Origin: Rhizaria sp. SCN 62-66
Taxonomy: Eukaryota > Rhizaria, unplaced
Direction of reading: 5' to 3'
NCBI GenBank assembly: GCA_001724265.1
Contig: MEDY01000153.1
Location: 1 to 61,223, forward strand
Length of the DNA stretch: 61,223 bases
Part shown: one piece after another, positions 20,942-33,389 of the stretch
Numbering within the stretch: the stretch's first letter is position 1
Layout of the letters: each line of letters starts with the position of its first letter
Made by a program: the position numbers and the translations under genes
The notes under the pieces: model-generated
Told to the model about the DNA's origin: nothing
The model's input: the letters and a program-made list of their open reading frames with translations, nothing else
Database searches by the model: none

Positions 20942-23900
20942 TTAGAAACGCTCGCGCGCGGCTGTGGCGACGTCGTTGGCGGTACGGCGGTTGGCCGTCA
21001 GCGCGCTGTATGCGTCGCGCACGCCGCGGAAGAAGCCGGGCTTAACGCGCGCCTCAGTGCTCTTGTCGTTGGGGTCCTTGACGAGGATGAGCTCGGTGGC
21101 CGTCATCGTGGGCAGCTCGGCAGAAGAGATGGACACGATGGCGCCGACCCAGCGTGAGGACGCCGTGTCGAGCTTGGCGGTGAGCCCGCCGAAGGTGTAG
21201 ATGTGCTCGCCCTTGGGGCCGCGCTCGAGCACGGGCGCGGGGAAGCGCGCGACCTCGGGGCGCGACGCGGTGGTCTGGCCGGCGACCTCGATGCCGACAA
21301 CGGCGTCAGTGAGCTTGACCACGCCCTCGGGGTCGGTCAGTGCGACGGAGCACGACAGCGTGTCGCCCTTGGTGTACTCAGACACGCCGCCACAGTTGAT
21401 CGACACGTAGGGCTGGTTGATCTGGAGCGCGATCTCGTCGAAGAACATCGCGCCGTCGGCCTCGCCCTCGACGGCGTCGACGGACATGCGGATGCGGAAG
21501 TTGTTGGTCCACTTGAACGCGGCCTGCACAGGAGAAGACACCCACAGCGCGCGGTCCCACTCCATCACCATGGGCTTGCCCGTGGGCGTGCCCGAAGCGT
21601 CGGTGCGGAACGTGCCCATGACGGTGCGCAGACGCGACGTGGGGTCGTCCTCGGCGTTGCGCGTCGACACGGCCTCGGCGGTGATGGTCCAGCGGTACAC
21701 GACGGCCGAGGAGCCGGAGTACTTGATCTCGAAGCGGAGGTTGTCACCGAAGCGCGCGGGGCCGATGTCGTCCTTGTTGGCGCGCACGGGCAGCACGGAC
21801 GACTTAAGCGGAAGGGCGGGGGCGTACACCTCAGTGTCGACCTCGGTCTCGGCCTCGAACTCGACGGACGCGTTGGTGAAGGCGCCCATCTCAAGGAAGG
21901 TGCCGACGCGGGAGTAGGAGCGCGCAGCGTTGGCGTTGCACACCGAGGTGTAGCCGCGCTGGCCGAGCGTCTCGGACGTGCAGAGCGAGTCGGGCATCTT
22001 GGTGATCATGTACCGGCCAACGGTCTCGGTGTCGGTCTTGGTCACGACGTAGTTGTTGCTGTTGTACTTGCGCACACGGGTCACCTTGGCGCAGTTGGAG
22101 GCGGCCGAGAGGAAGGCCGCGTCGTACTTGGAGTTGAAGTCGAGGCGCTGGAGCGCGTCGAGCGAGGCGGGGCCGTTAAAGTAGTCGTGGCGCGTGAAGG
22201 GCAGCTCGTTGGGGCCTTCGTAGGACTTCTCCTGGGGCGTCGCGTCGACGGCCTGCCAGCCGTTGCCGTTGGCGATGTCGGTGCGGCGGAACCACACATC
22301 GGCCCAGACGTGGAAGTTCCAGATGGACGCGTCGTCCTTGGCCTTCTCCCACGTGTACTCGCCCGACGCGGACTGGGTGAAGTGCGTATAGCACTTGTTG
22401 TCCTTGGACACGCCAGTGCGGTGGATGTACTTGTGCGCCGAGTCCATGTTGGTGACGGAGCGCGTGGGGTAGCCGATGGAGCGCGCCATGGACACGAGGA
22501 TGGCGGAGAAAACCCAGCACTGGCCGTACTTGACGGGGCTCTGCGACGTGACGAAGCGCGCGAAGATGGGCAGCGACGACGTCCACGTCCAGGGCGCGTT
22601 GCCGTCGGCGTAGTTATTGTCCCAGCGGCCCGCGAGGACGCGGTAGCCGGCCGTGGTGAGAAAGCGCGACACGCGCACAGGGTCGGCGCGCTGGGCGATG
22701 GTGAAGCGGAGCAGGAAGCCCATGGTGATGTCAATGACGGTCATGTCATACTGGTTGAACGCCCAGGGGATCCAGGTCGGCGGCGCGCGCGAGGAGCCCT
22801 GGTAGATGGCGCCGAACTCGCTGAAGAGGTGCTCGTTGAGGTCGACGTTGAGCTCGGAGTTGGAGCCGTACTTAACGCGGTCCGCGGCCGAGACGTAGGA
22901 CACGCAGTCCGAGTGCATGGGGTTGAAGACGAAGTAGAAGAGGTCCTTGGCGCGGTACACGAGCTTGGTGCCGACGACAGCCTCGAGGTAGTAGCGGCCA
23001 ATGGCGCGCTTGTTGGCGAGGATGATGCGGCCGCGGTCGACCTTGAGCAGCGTGGCGTCGATGGCCTGGCCGATCTGGTCGACGAAGCGCAGCTTGGAGC
23101 CCGCGGGGAGGGAGTTGCGCGGGATCTGCACCGCGAAGGCGGCGTGGAGACGCAGCACGATGGCGTTAGCGGGGCGCGCGCCGGACGTGGTGCGGTACTT
23201 AGTGGTCGAGTGCACCTTGAGGTTGGTCTCGTAAAAGGTGCTGTAGGTGTCCAGGTTGGTCATCGGCAGCGAAGAGAGCTCCGCGGGGATCACGGTCGAG
23301 CCGGCCTCCATCGCGGCCTCGGAGACCACGGCGGCGGCGGCAGCCAGGGTCGCGGCGGCCTCGGCGCTAACCTCGGTCTCAGCCTCAAGCTCGGCCTCGA
23401 CAAAGGCCTCGGACTCAGCCTCAGCCTCAGCCTCAGCCTCGACCTCAGCCTCGACCTCAGTCTCGGCTTCAGCCTCAACCTCAGCGTCAACCTCGGCCTC
23501 AGCTTCAGTCTCAGCCTCAACCTCAGCCTCGGCCTCGGCATCAACCTCGGCATCAGCCTCGGCGTCGACCTCGGCCTCAGCGTCGGCCTCAACGAGCGAG
23601 GTGTACTGGGGCTCAATCACAATCTCCGACTCGGACTCGGTCTCAGCCTCCGCATCAGCCTCGGCCTCGAGCTCGTTCTCAGTCTCAGACTCAGCCTCGA
23701 GCTCGAGCTCGGACTCGTTCTCGGCCTCGGCGTCCATCTCAGCCTCGGCGTCGAGCTCGGCCTCGGCGTCGGCATCCATCTCGGCGTTGAGCTCGAGGAG
23801 GGCGAGCGTGTTGGCGTCAGCCTCAACCTCAAGGTCGGCCGCGAGGTCGAGAGCGTTGAAAAGCCCGCTCTCGGCCTCCACGGTCGTGGAGTGGGCCATG

Positions 23901-23956
23901 AAGGCCGTGAGGCACGCAACCAACAGGCACACAAGCAGTGCCAGGTTCAGCCTCAT
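20942..23956 (-). CDS. secreted animal-type transglutaminase with acidic repeat
   Basis: Protein-glutamine gamma-glutamyltransferase fold, as in factor XIII and tissue transglutaminase, forming isopeptide cross-links. Single exon, 1,004 aa, TAA. The start at 23956 gives a clear signal peptide ([19 protein letters not shown]); the frame extends upstream to 23995 but CCTCTCCCAG just before the ATG may be a 5' UTR acceptor. Residues about 45-210 are an Ala/Glu repeat ([10 protein letters not shown] type). An N-terminal transglutaminase domain follows ([19 protein letters not shown]). The core has the catalytic triad: Cys480 in KYGQCWVF, His549 in [10 protein letters not shown] and Asp571 in AVDATPQE, with spacing close to factor XIII. 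C-terminal beta-sandwich domains are likely. It probably cross-links wall or matrix proteins outside the cell; this is inference. Confidence 0.88.
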   Translation of the reverse strand: MRLNLALLVCLLVACLTAFMAHSTTVEAESGLFNALDLAADLEVEADANTLALLELNAEMDADAEAELDAEAEMDAEAENESELELEAESETENELEAEADAEAETESESEIVIEPQYTSLVEADAEAEVDAEADAEVDAEAEAEVEAETEAEAEVDAEVEAEAETEVEAEVEAEAEAEAESEAFVEAELEAETEVSAEAAATLAAAAAVVSEAAMEAGSTVIPAELSSLPMTNLDTYSTFYETNLKVHSTTKYRTTSGARPANAIVLRLHAAFAVQIPRNSLPAGSKLRFVDQIGQAIDATLLKVDRGRIILANKRAIGRYYLEAVVGTKLVYRAKDLFYFVFNPMHSDCVSYVSAADRVKYGSNSELNVDLNEHLFSEFGAIYQGSSRAPPTWIPWAFNQYDMTVIDITMGFLLRFTIAQRADPVRVSRFLTTAGYRVLAGRWDNNYADGNAPWTWTSSLPIFARFVTSQSPVKYGQCWVFSAILVSMARSIGYPTRSVTNMDSAHKYIHRTGVSKDNKCYTHFTQSASGEYTWEKAKDDASIWNFHVWADVWFRRTDIANGNGWQAVDATPQEKSYEGPNELPFTRHDYFNGPASLDALQRLDFNSKYDAAFLSAASNCAKVTRVRKYNSNNYVVTKTDTETVGRYMITKMPDSLCTSETLGQRGYTSVCNANAARSYSRVGTFLEMGAFTNASVEFEAETEVDTEVYAPALPLKSSVLPVRANKDDIGPARFGDNLRFEIKYSGSSAVVYRWTITAEAVSTRNAEDDPTSRLRTVMGTFRTDASGTPTGKPMVMEWDRALWVSSPVQAAFKWTNNFRIRMSVDAVEGEADGAMFFDEIALQINQPYVSINCGGVSEYTKGDTLSCSVALTDPEGVVKLTDAVVGIEVAGQTTASRPEVARFPAPVLERGPKGEHIYTFGGLTAKLDTASSRWVGAIVSISSAELPTMTATELILVKDPNDKSTEARVKPGFFRGVRDAYSALTANRRTANDVATAARERF
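23345..23830 (-). repeat. degenerate Ala-Glu coding repeat in the transglutaminase
   Basis: Six-base units of the GAGGCT/GAGGCC type (plus strand CTCAGC/CTCGGC) are repeated with Asp, Val, Thr and Ser substitutions, interrupted once by an [11 protein letters not shown] segment. Expansion-prone and highly acidic. Confidence 0.85.
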
Positions 23957-24824
23957 CACTGGGAGAGGGGGCAAGCACGAGAAGGGAAGGGGCAAACAGA
24001 ATGGAGGCGGACGCGAATATAGAGGAAATAAACAGGGATGGTGAGGTCACTAAGGGGTGTTTGTCGGATATCGCACTCTAAATACGTCGTTCTTAAGCAG
24101 GCAAACACTAAAATTCATAGTGATGCGTATTGTGGGACATGAAATAGTCCTGGAGTGAGTGCCCATACGGATCATCCCACCAACCCAACGAACATCATCA
24201 GGCCGACCCTGATCTGGCACCCACGCCAACAAAACAAATTAAAATGCAAAGAACACAGATTGGCAAAGCGAAATTGTGTTGCTCGTGACCAGTTGACCGC
24301 AGGAAAGCCGCATACAGCACGAATTAGTATCCCACATGGTCCCCCTTGTCTCGCTCTCAAAGTTAGGCCGCTCGGTTGATTGACTCAGTCCAACAGTCGA
24401 ACTCTCGCTCGACCTTTGCTCCACACAAGCACAGCCCACATCCATCGCGCCCAATCTTGAGCGACTTCGCACGGTATCGAAACGTCCGTAAAACGGGGCG
24501 TATTTTGAACATAGTATTAAACCTTAAAATTTATCTTTATGAATAATTGAGTTAGTCTTATATCTGCAACAGAGACTCACCCAGCACTAATTTCTTTCAT
24601 CGCCCCCTTCTCTCTTGCAAAGCACTTCGACTTCCACTCGCCGATTGATCCCCGGCTCCTGTGCGTTCCTTCTTTCGACATCCGCGCCCCGCGCTTGCTT
24701 TGCGCCTTCTTTGCGCGCCCCTCCCCCGCGTTTTCAGCCCTTCTCGCGTGGATAACTGACCCGCAGCAGCAACCGCAGCAGCACCAACTCACTCAGTTTC
24801 CGCCTTCTCGAAGTCGTCGCCACG
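23957..24824. promoter_or_regulatory. divergent promoter region transglutaminase / BRF1
   Basis: 868 bp between opposite gene starts with no coding support. GTGACCAGTTGACCGC at about 24286 and the GC-rich stretch at 24365-24420 resemble the GC cores of other promoters here, without a clear copy of the shared motif. A pyrimidine-rich leader lies at about 24590-24820. Confidence 0.5.
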
Positions 24825-27800
24825 ATGGTACTGTGCACCGCGTGCGGCCTGGCCGCCGTGCAGGACGTTGACGGCGTGCTGTCGTGCACCAACTGCGGCT
24901 TCATGCTCGCTGACTCGACCATCGTTAACGAAATCGGCTTCCAGGACTCTGCCAACGGCGCCAGCTCCGTCGTCGGCCAGTTCGTGCCATCGTCCGGCCC
25001 GCGCACGCTGTCGATGGGCGGCGGCCGCGGCATGCCGCAGGGCCACTCGCGCAACTCGCGCGAAGTGACCATTGTCAAGGGCAAGAACATCATTGCGCGC
25101 ATCGCGCAGCAGCTGCCGTCGCTGCAGAACCACCAGGGTGTGCTCGACTCCGCCGCCAAGCTCTACCAGCACGCCGTCGAGAACAAGTTCATCCAGGGCC
25201 GCAAGTCGGAGAACGTGGCCGCCGCGTGCCTCTACGTCGCTTGCCGCCGTACCAACATGAACCAGCTGCTCATCGACTTCTCGGACGTGCTCCACGTCAA
25301 CGTCTTCGTGCTGGGCAACGTCGTCGTCCGCTTCACGCAGCGGCTCAGCCTACGTCTCCCGCTCACGGACCCGTCGCTGTACATGGACCGCTTCGCCAAC
25401 GACCTGGACCTGGGCCAGCACGCGTACCAGGTTGCCTCCACGGGGCTGCGCCTGCTGTCGCACATGCGCCGCGACTGGCTCGTCACGGGCCGCCGCCCCG
25501 CGGGCCTCTGCGGCGCGTGCCTGCTCGTGGCGACTCGCATCCACAACTTCACGCGCTCCGAGAACGAGGTCGCGCGCGTGGTCCGCGTGTCCGAGACGAC
25601 CCTTGCGCGGCGCATCACCGAGTTTGCGGCCACACCCACGGTCGACATGCTGACCGAGGAGCTCGGCGACCTGCCGCGCCTGGACCCCAAGGCCGTCGCG
25701 CCCGGGCTCGCGATGGACCCGCCCGCGTTCGCGCGCGCCGAGGCCGCGGCAGACCGGCGCCGCCGGCTGCGCGTGCTGCTCAACCACCGGCCCGACCTCC
25801 ACGCGCTGCTGCTGCCGCCCACGCCGGCCGCGGCGGCCATCGCGGCGGCCGCGGCCGAGGCGGCCGCCAAGGCGGCTGCGCTGCCGGCGCCGCCTACGTC
25901 TGCGGTGACGGCGACGGGCGCGGGCGCGGACGCCGCGGCCGAGATCGAGGCCGCGCTGGCGTCGCTCACTAACAGCGCAAACTCCACCAATAGCGACGGC
26001 GGCGGCAGCAGTGCGGGTGCGGGCGCGAGTGCAGGTGTGGGTGGAGCGAGCGCGGGCGCCGGCAGCAAGGGGGCCGCTGGCGGCCCGGCGGCCGTGGGCG
26101 TGAGTGGGTCGGGCGTGGTGAGCCGCGCGCTCGCCGCGGCGGGCTCCGAGCTGCCCGACGCATCGGTGCTCTCGCTGGCGGACGACGACCTCGACGACGT
26201 GGTGCGCCAGATCCGCGGCGTGCTCAAGCTCTTCCCCGTGCTCAACCAGGTCGCTGATATGGTGCTGCTGCAGGCGGGCAACTCAGCGCTCGACCCGCTC
26301 AACAGCGCCGCTGGGCAAGGACCCACCGGCCTGCGGCCCGGGCGGATGACCGCCGACCAGCGCGCCGCCGTGGCTTCCTCGGCGGCGGCTTCCGCGGCCG
26401 CGGCAGCCAACGTGCCCGCGGACCTCGCGCGGCCGTCGGCGCGCGCTCAGCAGCAGCAGCAGCAGCAGGGCCAGGGAGACTCCGACTCTGATAACGATGA
26501 CGATGACTCGCAGTCGAAGTCGAAGAGCAAGGTCAAGACCGAGGTTAAGATAGAGACCCGCGCAATCAAAGCCGAGGGTGGTAAGATCAAGAATGAGAAC
26601 GGCTCAGCAGCTGTCAGTATTGACACCAAGGGCAGCAGCCGCAGTCGCAGCGCGGCGGCCGCGGGATCTGACTCGGAGAGCCGCAGCGTCAGTGATGACA
26701 ACGACGACGATGAAGAGGAAGAGGAGGACGAGAGTGACGTTGCAAGCCACCGTGGCCGCAAGGGTCGCAAGGGCTCTCATAGCAAGAGCAAGAGCAGCCG
26801 CAAGGGCAGCGGTTCTGACTCGTCCCGCGCCCTCATTGTCGCCGACTCCGCCGCCGACTGCGCCTCTGCCGGCGTCGTCGGTGTCGCCAACGGGGCCTTG
26901 GGCGCCGCGCTGGCGCCGATCCCCGCCGTACGGCTGCCGCGCCGCGGCGGCGACGACTGGCAGGCCGCGCGCGTGGCGCATCTGCGCTCGGCGCTGGGCG
27001 CGGACTCGGTCACCGACGACGACCTCGCCGCGCTCATCGACCAGGTACGTCAATTGTGATGTAAGATATATGTCGCGGATTTAACATGTTAGCTGTACAA
27101 ATGTGTAATGTTTAACGTTGCGCTGTGTATTCCGATATTTTTCTAATTTTAAAGCAAATATCATTTATTTGCCTTCTCAATCATCTGAACATATCTCTTT
27201 CTTCGCTTCACATCACAGGTGCACGACAGCTCCGACCCACGCGCGCACCCCAAGACCCTGGCCCGGTCCGGCGACCTGGCGCTGCTGACGGCGATCGAGC
27301 GCGCGGCGCTTGTCCCGTCGCTGGCGCTCACGCCGCTGCCCTCGGACGCGGCTCTGGCGCTGTCCGACCGCGTCGACGGCGACTTCGCCGCGCGCGAGCG
27401 GCGGCGCGCAGCCGAGCTGGACGCCGGCTACGCGCCCGCGTTGGCGCGGCTGGTGGCGGACCTCGAGGCGTACCGGCTCGAGGAGAGCAAGACGGGGCTC
27501 GACGATTTACCTGATGGCGACGTCGATGAGCTCATCTCCTCCACCGAGGAGCGCCGTCTCCAGGCCAAGCTCTGGCTGCGGCTCAACGAGGGCTTTCTGC
27601 GCGAGCAGGCGCGGCGGCGCGCCGACGACGAGGCCGCGGGGCTGCAGCCGCGGCCGGCGGGCGCGGCGGGGCGCGGGCGCGGGCGGCGCGCCGAGGCCGC
27701 GGACCCGGCGGCAGCGCTGCACACCCGCGTCAACGTCGACGTGCTGGCGCAGCTGGGCTCGGACGCGGGCGGCGCCGACGGCGGGCTGGCCGCGCTTATG

Positions 27801-29015
27801 GCCACGCCCGCGGCCGGCGCCGGGGCCGCGGCGCTCGCGGGCAGGGCAGCCCCGGGCAGGACGGCCATGGGCGACGACAGCGATGTTGAGGAAGACGAGG
27901 ACGAGGACGCTGCGGCGCTGCTGGGCCGTGGCGGCGCCAAGAGAGAGACCGACCGGGCTAATGTCAAGGCCAAGACCGCCGCCAAGGCCCAGGACAAGAA
28001 GGCCCTGGGCAAGGGCAAGGCCGGCAAACCCGGCGACAGCGACGAGGAAGAAGAGGAAGAGGACGAGGACGAGGACGACGCGAGCAGAGGCAGACGCGGC
28101 GCCGGTGCCGCTGCGGCCGCCGCCAAGAGGGCTGCCGCGGCGGCTGCGCGCGCGCAGCTGCAGCAGCCGCCTATGCCCTCGTCCGGCGCCCCCGCGGTCT
28201 CCGAGGCTGCCGCCGCCGCGGCCGCAGCCGCAGCGGCCGCCGCGTCCTCTGCGGCGAACATCACCGCGACGGGCGACCTCGGCCGCATCCTCAGCGAGTT
28301 CGCGTCCCCGACTTCCTCCAGCGCCGCCGCCGCGACGGCCGCCGGCGTGGGCGCCGCGCTGGGTTCGCCAATCGCGTCCACTCCCGTCACCGGCGCCAGT
28401 GTCGGAGCCGCTGCCGGCGGCGCAGGCGCGGGCGCGGCGGGCGCGGGCGCGAACTACATGAGTCTGATCGGTGGCGCGGCCGGCAAGCGGCGGCCCGCGC
28501 AAGCGGGGCCTATGCCCGGTGCCAGGGCCGGCGCGGCCGGTGCCAATGCCAATGCCGGTGCTGCGGGCTCCGCCAACAAGTCTGACGCGACTCCCGGCGC
28601 CGCTGCTGCTCAAACGCAGCGGTCGCAGCCAGTCCAGACGTTGGTGTCGATGACGCAGGTGCCGTCGTCGCAGGTGGCTGCGCCGATGGGCTTTACACAG
28701 TCCTCGCTGCCCTTCGCGGACGCGTTCAGCGACGACTTGCCCTCACGGTTGCAGGCGCAGACGGGGGATGAGATGGAGATGGAGGTCACTAGCAGTAACT
28801 CCAGCTCCAACTCCAAGAACTCCAACGCAGCGGACGCGGCGGCTGTGCAGCTCCCCGCGCCTGCCGCCACTGCTACGAAGCCCGCGGCTGCGGCGCAGCA
28901 GAGCCAGAGCGCGCTTCTGGCCGGTCTGGTCGGCGGCGTCGGGGCGCGCGCCAAGAGCAAGGCGCCCACGGGGCCCGTGGCCAAGGCGCCCGCCAAGAGG
29001 CCTAACGCCAAGTAA
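24825..29015 (+). CDS. BRF1: TFIIIB subunit BRF1 (TFIIB-related factor)
   Basis: General RNA polymerase III factor that recruits Pol III to tRNA and 5S genes with TBP and BDP1. Two exons: 24825-27044 and 27219-29015 (TAA); 1,338 aa; donor GTACGT. The N terminus is a zinc ribbon with Cys4, Cys7, Cys21 and Cys24 (MVLCTACG, LSCTNCGF). Two cyclin folds follow (about 75-260: AAKLYQHAVENKFIQGRK, AACLYVACRRT, then RPAGLCGACLLVATRIHNF and VRVSETTLARRI). Exon 2 contains the BRF1-specific TBP-binding block: GLDDLPDGDVDELI, then AKLWLRLNEGFLREQ (about 843-885). Between and after are Ala-, Ser- and Glu/Asp-rich low-complexity inserts, which explain a length about twice that of yeast or human BRF1. Confidence 0.92.
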
Positions 29016-29799
29016 ACGACGGCTGCGCAATGATGACCATGGAACTGGATACCTAGTTTATGATAGTAAGTAAGATAACAGAGAATGGTGATGATAATAC
29101 ACAAATGTGCCAATGCATTGACTTGAAGCTTGTTCGTTTTTAGTTGGAACGAGGGACATGCGCATCGAAGAGAAAGAAACGATGCGTTGGCCATATAGTG
29201 CATCGAAGGGGATTTATTTACTGAAATAGAATAATGACGATGGGCTTTGCTTCATGTGGCTATGCGCTGAAATCGGAAACTCCACAGGGGCATTTTTTTT
29301 CGGAACCAGGTCAACAAAATCTTCGACCATGCTGTCGCTGGCTGGCGTCGAGTCCAACTTCAACCACGTTGCTAGGGCCGTATCTTCGTTATTGTGAAAA
29401 TCTGTAACTATTTTAAGCACTTAGGTGGTTGGAAATATTTGCATATTCAACTGTGTTTTCTGTGGATGTCATCTTGAGCTGCGGAAGGACTGGGCTGACA
29501 CAGCAGGGATCCTCCCTCCAACTGACTGGTCAGCACGTCTTTCCACCGTCCTCAAAGTCCCGCAACATCACATAACTGGATGCATTGTTACTGTATCGTT
29601 GCCGTGTGGCGTGCTATATTTAATTCGTAGGTTAACCCCTTCAACAGGTCGGGCTTCTCTGTAGTATCGCACTTGCCTTTTCCTCTGGGTCGTTGTTGCT
29701 GTGCTGCTCGCACTCACTCACCTTCCGTCTCACACTGCTCCCACCTCGCCAATCACGTCCCCCACCGTCTCCTTTCACCACAGACCGTTCTCTGTCACG
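29016..29799. promoter_or_regulatory. intergenic: BRF1 3' flank and SEC23 promoter
   Basis: Both neighbours are on the plus strand. It is AT-rich to about 29460, then has a GC-richer stretch at 29480-29560 (GGACTGGGCTGACACAGCAGG, CTCCAACTGACTGGTCAGC) and a pyrimidine-rich leader just before the SEC23 ATG. No gene supported. Confidence 0.5.
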
Positions 29800-32709
29800 A
29801 TGCAGTTCGTTGACATGGAGAACCGCGACGGCGTGCGTTTCTCGTGGAACGTGCTGCCCACAAACCGCGTCTCGGCACAGCGGCTGGCTGTCCCCATCGG
29901 CTGCCTCTACACGCCGCTCAAGCCGCTTCAGGGACTCGGCACCGTCAACTACAAGCCCGTGCTCTGCCCCAACGCGCAGTGCGGCGCCATTCTCAACCCT
30001 TATTGGTACGTAGCTGCTCTTATCTCTTTCTCGGCAAGCATTAGTTTGCTGTTGCAGAGCAATATCTCGCGAATAGTCAATATTGTGTTGGTATTCCGAG
30101 ATCAGATTCTCATGATCTAACAAAATACGGATATATCCATACGCCACTTGTTCATCATGTTTGAATCTCAATCTCTTTTGCGACTTCTGCTCTATCCCAG
30201 CGCGATTGCGTCTGCGAAGCTGTGGATCTGCCCCTTCTGCTCTGGCCGCAACGCCTTCCCGGCCAACTACGCCGACATCTCCGCCTCGAACCGGCCCGCC
30301 GAGACGATGCCGCAGTACACCACGCTTGAGTACGTGCTGGACTCGACGGAGAAGCCGCCCGTGTTTCTGTTCGTGATCGACACGAGCCTCATCGCCGATG
30401 AGCTCACCGCGCTCAAGCAGGCCATCCTCGAGGCGATGATGCTGCTGCCCGACAACGCGCTCGTCGGCGTCATCGCGTTCGGCTCCGACGTCCACATCTA
30501 CGAGCTCGCTTTCCGCGCCTTCCCCAAGTCCTACTGCATCAAGGGCGCGACCAAGGCAGCCGACATCCGCCTCCCCGCGGCAGCGACTGTCGCGCACCCT
30601 ACCACGGCCGCCGCCGCCGCTGCCGCCGCGGCCGCCGCGGCCGCCGCGCGCCCCGAGCAGAAGGGCCCTGACGGACTCCCGCTGCCAGGCTCCGCGGCCG
30701 CCGCCGCCGCCGCCGCCGCTGCCGAGGCGAGCAAGAGTCGGTTCTTCCTGCCATTCACCGAGTGTGACTCGCAGCTGACGATGATCTTCGACGACATGGC
30801 GCGCGACCGCTGGCCGCAGGAGCGCGGGCAGCGCCACGACCGCTGCACGGGCACGGCCGTTGCCGTCGCGCTCAAGCTGCTGGAGAACGGCTTCAAGACG
30901 AGCAACGCGCGCGTCATGCTCTTCGCTGGCGGGCCCGCGACCGTGGGACAGGGCACCGTCGTCGGCAAGGAAGAGAAGATCCCCATCCGCTCGCACAAGG
31001 ACATCGACCGCGACGAGGCGCCGCTGCTCGCGCCCGCTACGGCTTTCTACACCTCGCTCGCCACGCAGGCGGCCGGTAACGGACACGTCATCGACATCTT
31101 CGCGGGCTGTCTCGACCAGGTACGCTTCAGACAGCAGGACATCGCGCAAACCTCATCATGTCATGAATATACTATAGTACTAAATATGTGGAACTGGTAG
31201 AGACTGTTTTGTTTGTAATTAGCTTATTTAGATCCTTCTTCGTTGTTATATCTTGCTTACAACCCCGTTCCTACAGGTCGGTCTGGTGGAGATGCATTCG
31301 ATGGTGACGACGACGGGTGGCAACCTCGTCCTGGACGACTCGTTCACGCGCGGCGCCTTCCAGGGCTCGCTGCGCCGCCTCTTTGCCGTGGACCCCGACG
31401 ACAACAACGACCTCATCATGGCCTTCAACGCCGAGACGCAGGTCATCTGCTCCAAGGAGATCAAGGTCCAGGGCGCGAGCGGCCACCTGACCTCGCTCAA
31501 CCGCAAGTCGACCTCGGTGGCCGAGACGACCGTGGGCGTGGGCGGCACTTGCGCGTGGCGGCTGGGCGGCATCGACCACACGGCCACGGCGGCCTTCTTC
31601 TTCGACCTGACCAACACGGCCACCGCGCCGCCCGCGGCCGGCGCGCCACAGGGCCCGCAGCAGTGCTACGTGCAGATCGCCACCAAGTACCGCCACTCCT
31701 CGGGCCGGCTCCACCTCCGCGTCACCACGGTCGCCAAGCCGCTGCAGCAGCTCGACACGCCCGCCGGGCACGCCGCCATCCGCGTCGCCTTCGACCAGGT
31801 ACGGCGATGCATCGCATAGATATGCGTCAATATGACTCACTCTCAAGTACTCTGTGGGATTCCATTCAACTCATGTTTTATTCTACTGTTTTTCTGTTCT
31901 GTATCTATCATCATCTCTAACATTATCCTATCGTCTTATTTCATCACGTTTGCCTTCTCTGCTCGCAGGAGGCCGCCGCTGCGGTCATGACCCGCTACGC
32001 GCTGACGCGCACCGCGATCGAAACACCAGTGGAGCTGATGCGCCTGCTGGACCGCATCCTGATTCGCTTTGCGTCCCGCTTTGGCCGCTACACCAAGGGC
32101 GACCCGAACTCGTTCCAGCTGGCACCGGAGCTGGCCTTCTACCCGCAGTTCATGTTCCACCTGCGGCGCAGCCAGTTCCTGCAGCTGTTCAACAACTCGC
32201 CCGACGAGATGGCCTTCTTCCGCACGATCGGCAACCGCGAAAACACGGTCAACACGCTGGTGATGATCCAGCCCACGCTGACGGCCTACTCGCTCAACGG
32301 GCCCGCCGCGCCGGCCTCGCTTGACGTGTCGTCCATCGCGTCGGACCGCATCCTCCTGCTCGACACCTTCTTCCACATCGTCGTGTGGTACGGCGACACG
32401 ATCAACCGCTGGCGCGCGGACAATGTGCAGGCGAACCCGCAGTACGCGCACTTCGCGCAGCTGCTCAAGGCCCCGGCGCAGGACGCCAAAGCGCTCATGG
32501 CGACGCGCTTCCCCACGCCGCGCTACATCGAGTGCGTCGAGAACGGCTCGCAGGCGCGCTTCCTGCTCGTTAAGCTGGACCCCTCGAGCACGGCGCAGTC
32601 GACTGCCCAGTCCTTCGCGGGCGGCGAGCCCGCCGTGTTCACTGAGGACGTGTCGCTCAAGAAGTTTGTCCAGCACCTCAAGAAGGTCGCTGTCATGGAC
32701 CAGAACTAA
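29800..32709 (+). CDS. SEC23: COPII coat subunit SEC23
   Basis: GTPase-activating protein for SAR1 and inner-coat subunit of COPII vesicles leaving the ER. Four exons: 29800-30005, 30201-31119, 31277-31798, 31969-32709 (TAA); 795 aa; donors GTACGT, GTACGC, GTACGG. The start gives VDMENRDGVRFSWNVLP, typical of the family. The zinc finger spans the first junction: LCPNAQCGAILNPYC, then LWICPFCSGRN. The trunk domain (PVFLFVIDTSL, ALVGVIAFGSDVHIYEL) is followed by beta and helical domains (FMFHLRRSQFLQLFNNSPDE, ILLLDTFFHIVVWYG) and the gelsolin-like end (KKFVQHLKKVAVMDQN). Two Ala runs are inserted in the trunk (about 30595-30730). Confidence 0.95.
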
Positions 32710-33389
32710 GCAGAGGTAAAGTATGAGTAGTATTTGTGTTGTTGTGTCTATCATTGTGTTTGTGTTATCATTAACCTATTTTTCATAGTTTGGAATACAG
32801 AATAAGGAGCTTTGAAAGGATGATAGCAAATGTCATGGATAGAAGTGTGAGTGCTTTAAAGAGTAGTAATGTATGTAAATCATAGAGTTTAATAAGTGAG
32901 TGAAAATGACAGCGTTAGCGCGCTGGTGCGGCAGCAACAAAGGCCGCACGCAACGTCAAAAACAACAGTAACAACAGCACAGCAAGCAGCTCATGGCGGG
33001 GTGACTTCGACCATCGGGCTGCGGAAGTATATAAACATAAACAACAGCACTGCGTGCGGACACGCGTGCGCAACCGCCAAAAAGGAAAGACTTGAATCGA
33101 TATAGGAAATCGGCATGGTGTTGGTCGTGTACAGCAGAGGAAGAGACTATGTAACGGGAATCAAGGTGATTCAGGCAAGCGTTTGTCGTAAGAAAAACAA
33201 CCAACCTGAGATTGTAGTGAAAGAGTGTGTACATTTAAGTACTTAAATGTTTAACATGTGAACGTGTGGGAGCGAGTTCGGGGTGTCGAGCGGATGATAT
33301 AAGCATTCGCAGCGCTACTATGTAATAACCCTCTCAGAACCGCCCCTCAAGTGAGAAACGCGAGTGAGAACGCACAGCTCGGCGAGCGC
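32710..33389. other. convergent 3' region between SEC23 and the SAP-like gene
   Basis: AT-rich with AAC/CAG-rich patches and no coding bias; presumably the two 3' UTRs. No RNA gene recognised. Confidence 0.55.

Noticed and set aside
21203-24022. 939-codon open frame antisense to the transglutaminase
   Set aside because: Shadow of a GC-rich real gene with signal peptide, catalytic triad and repeat on the other strand; the antisense product is biased Val/Gly/Leu/Arg.
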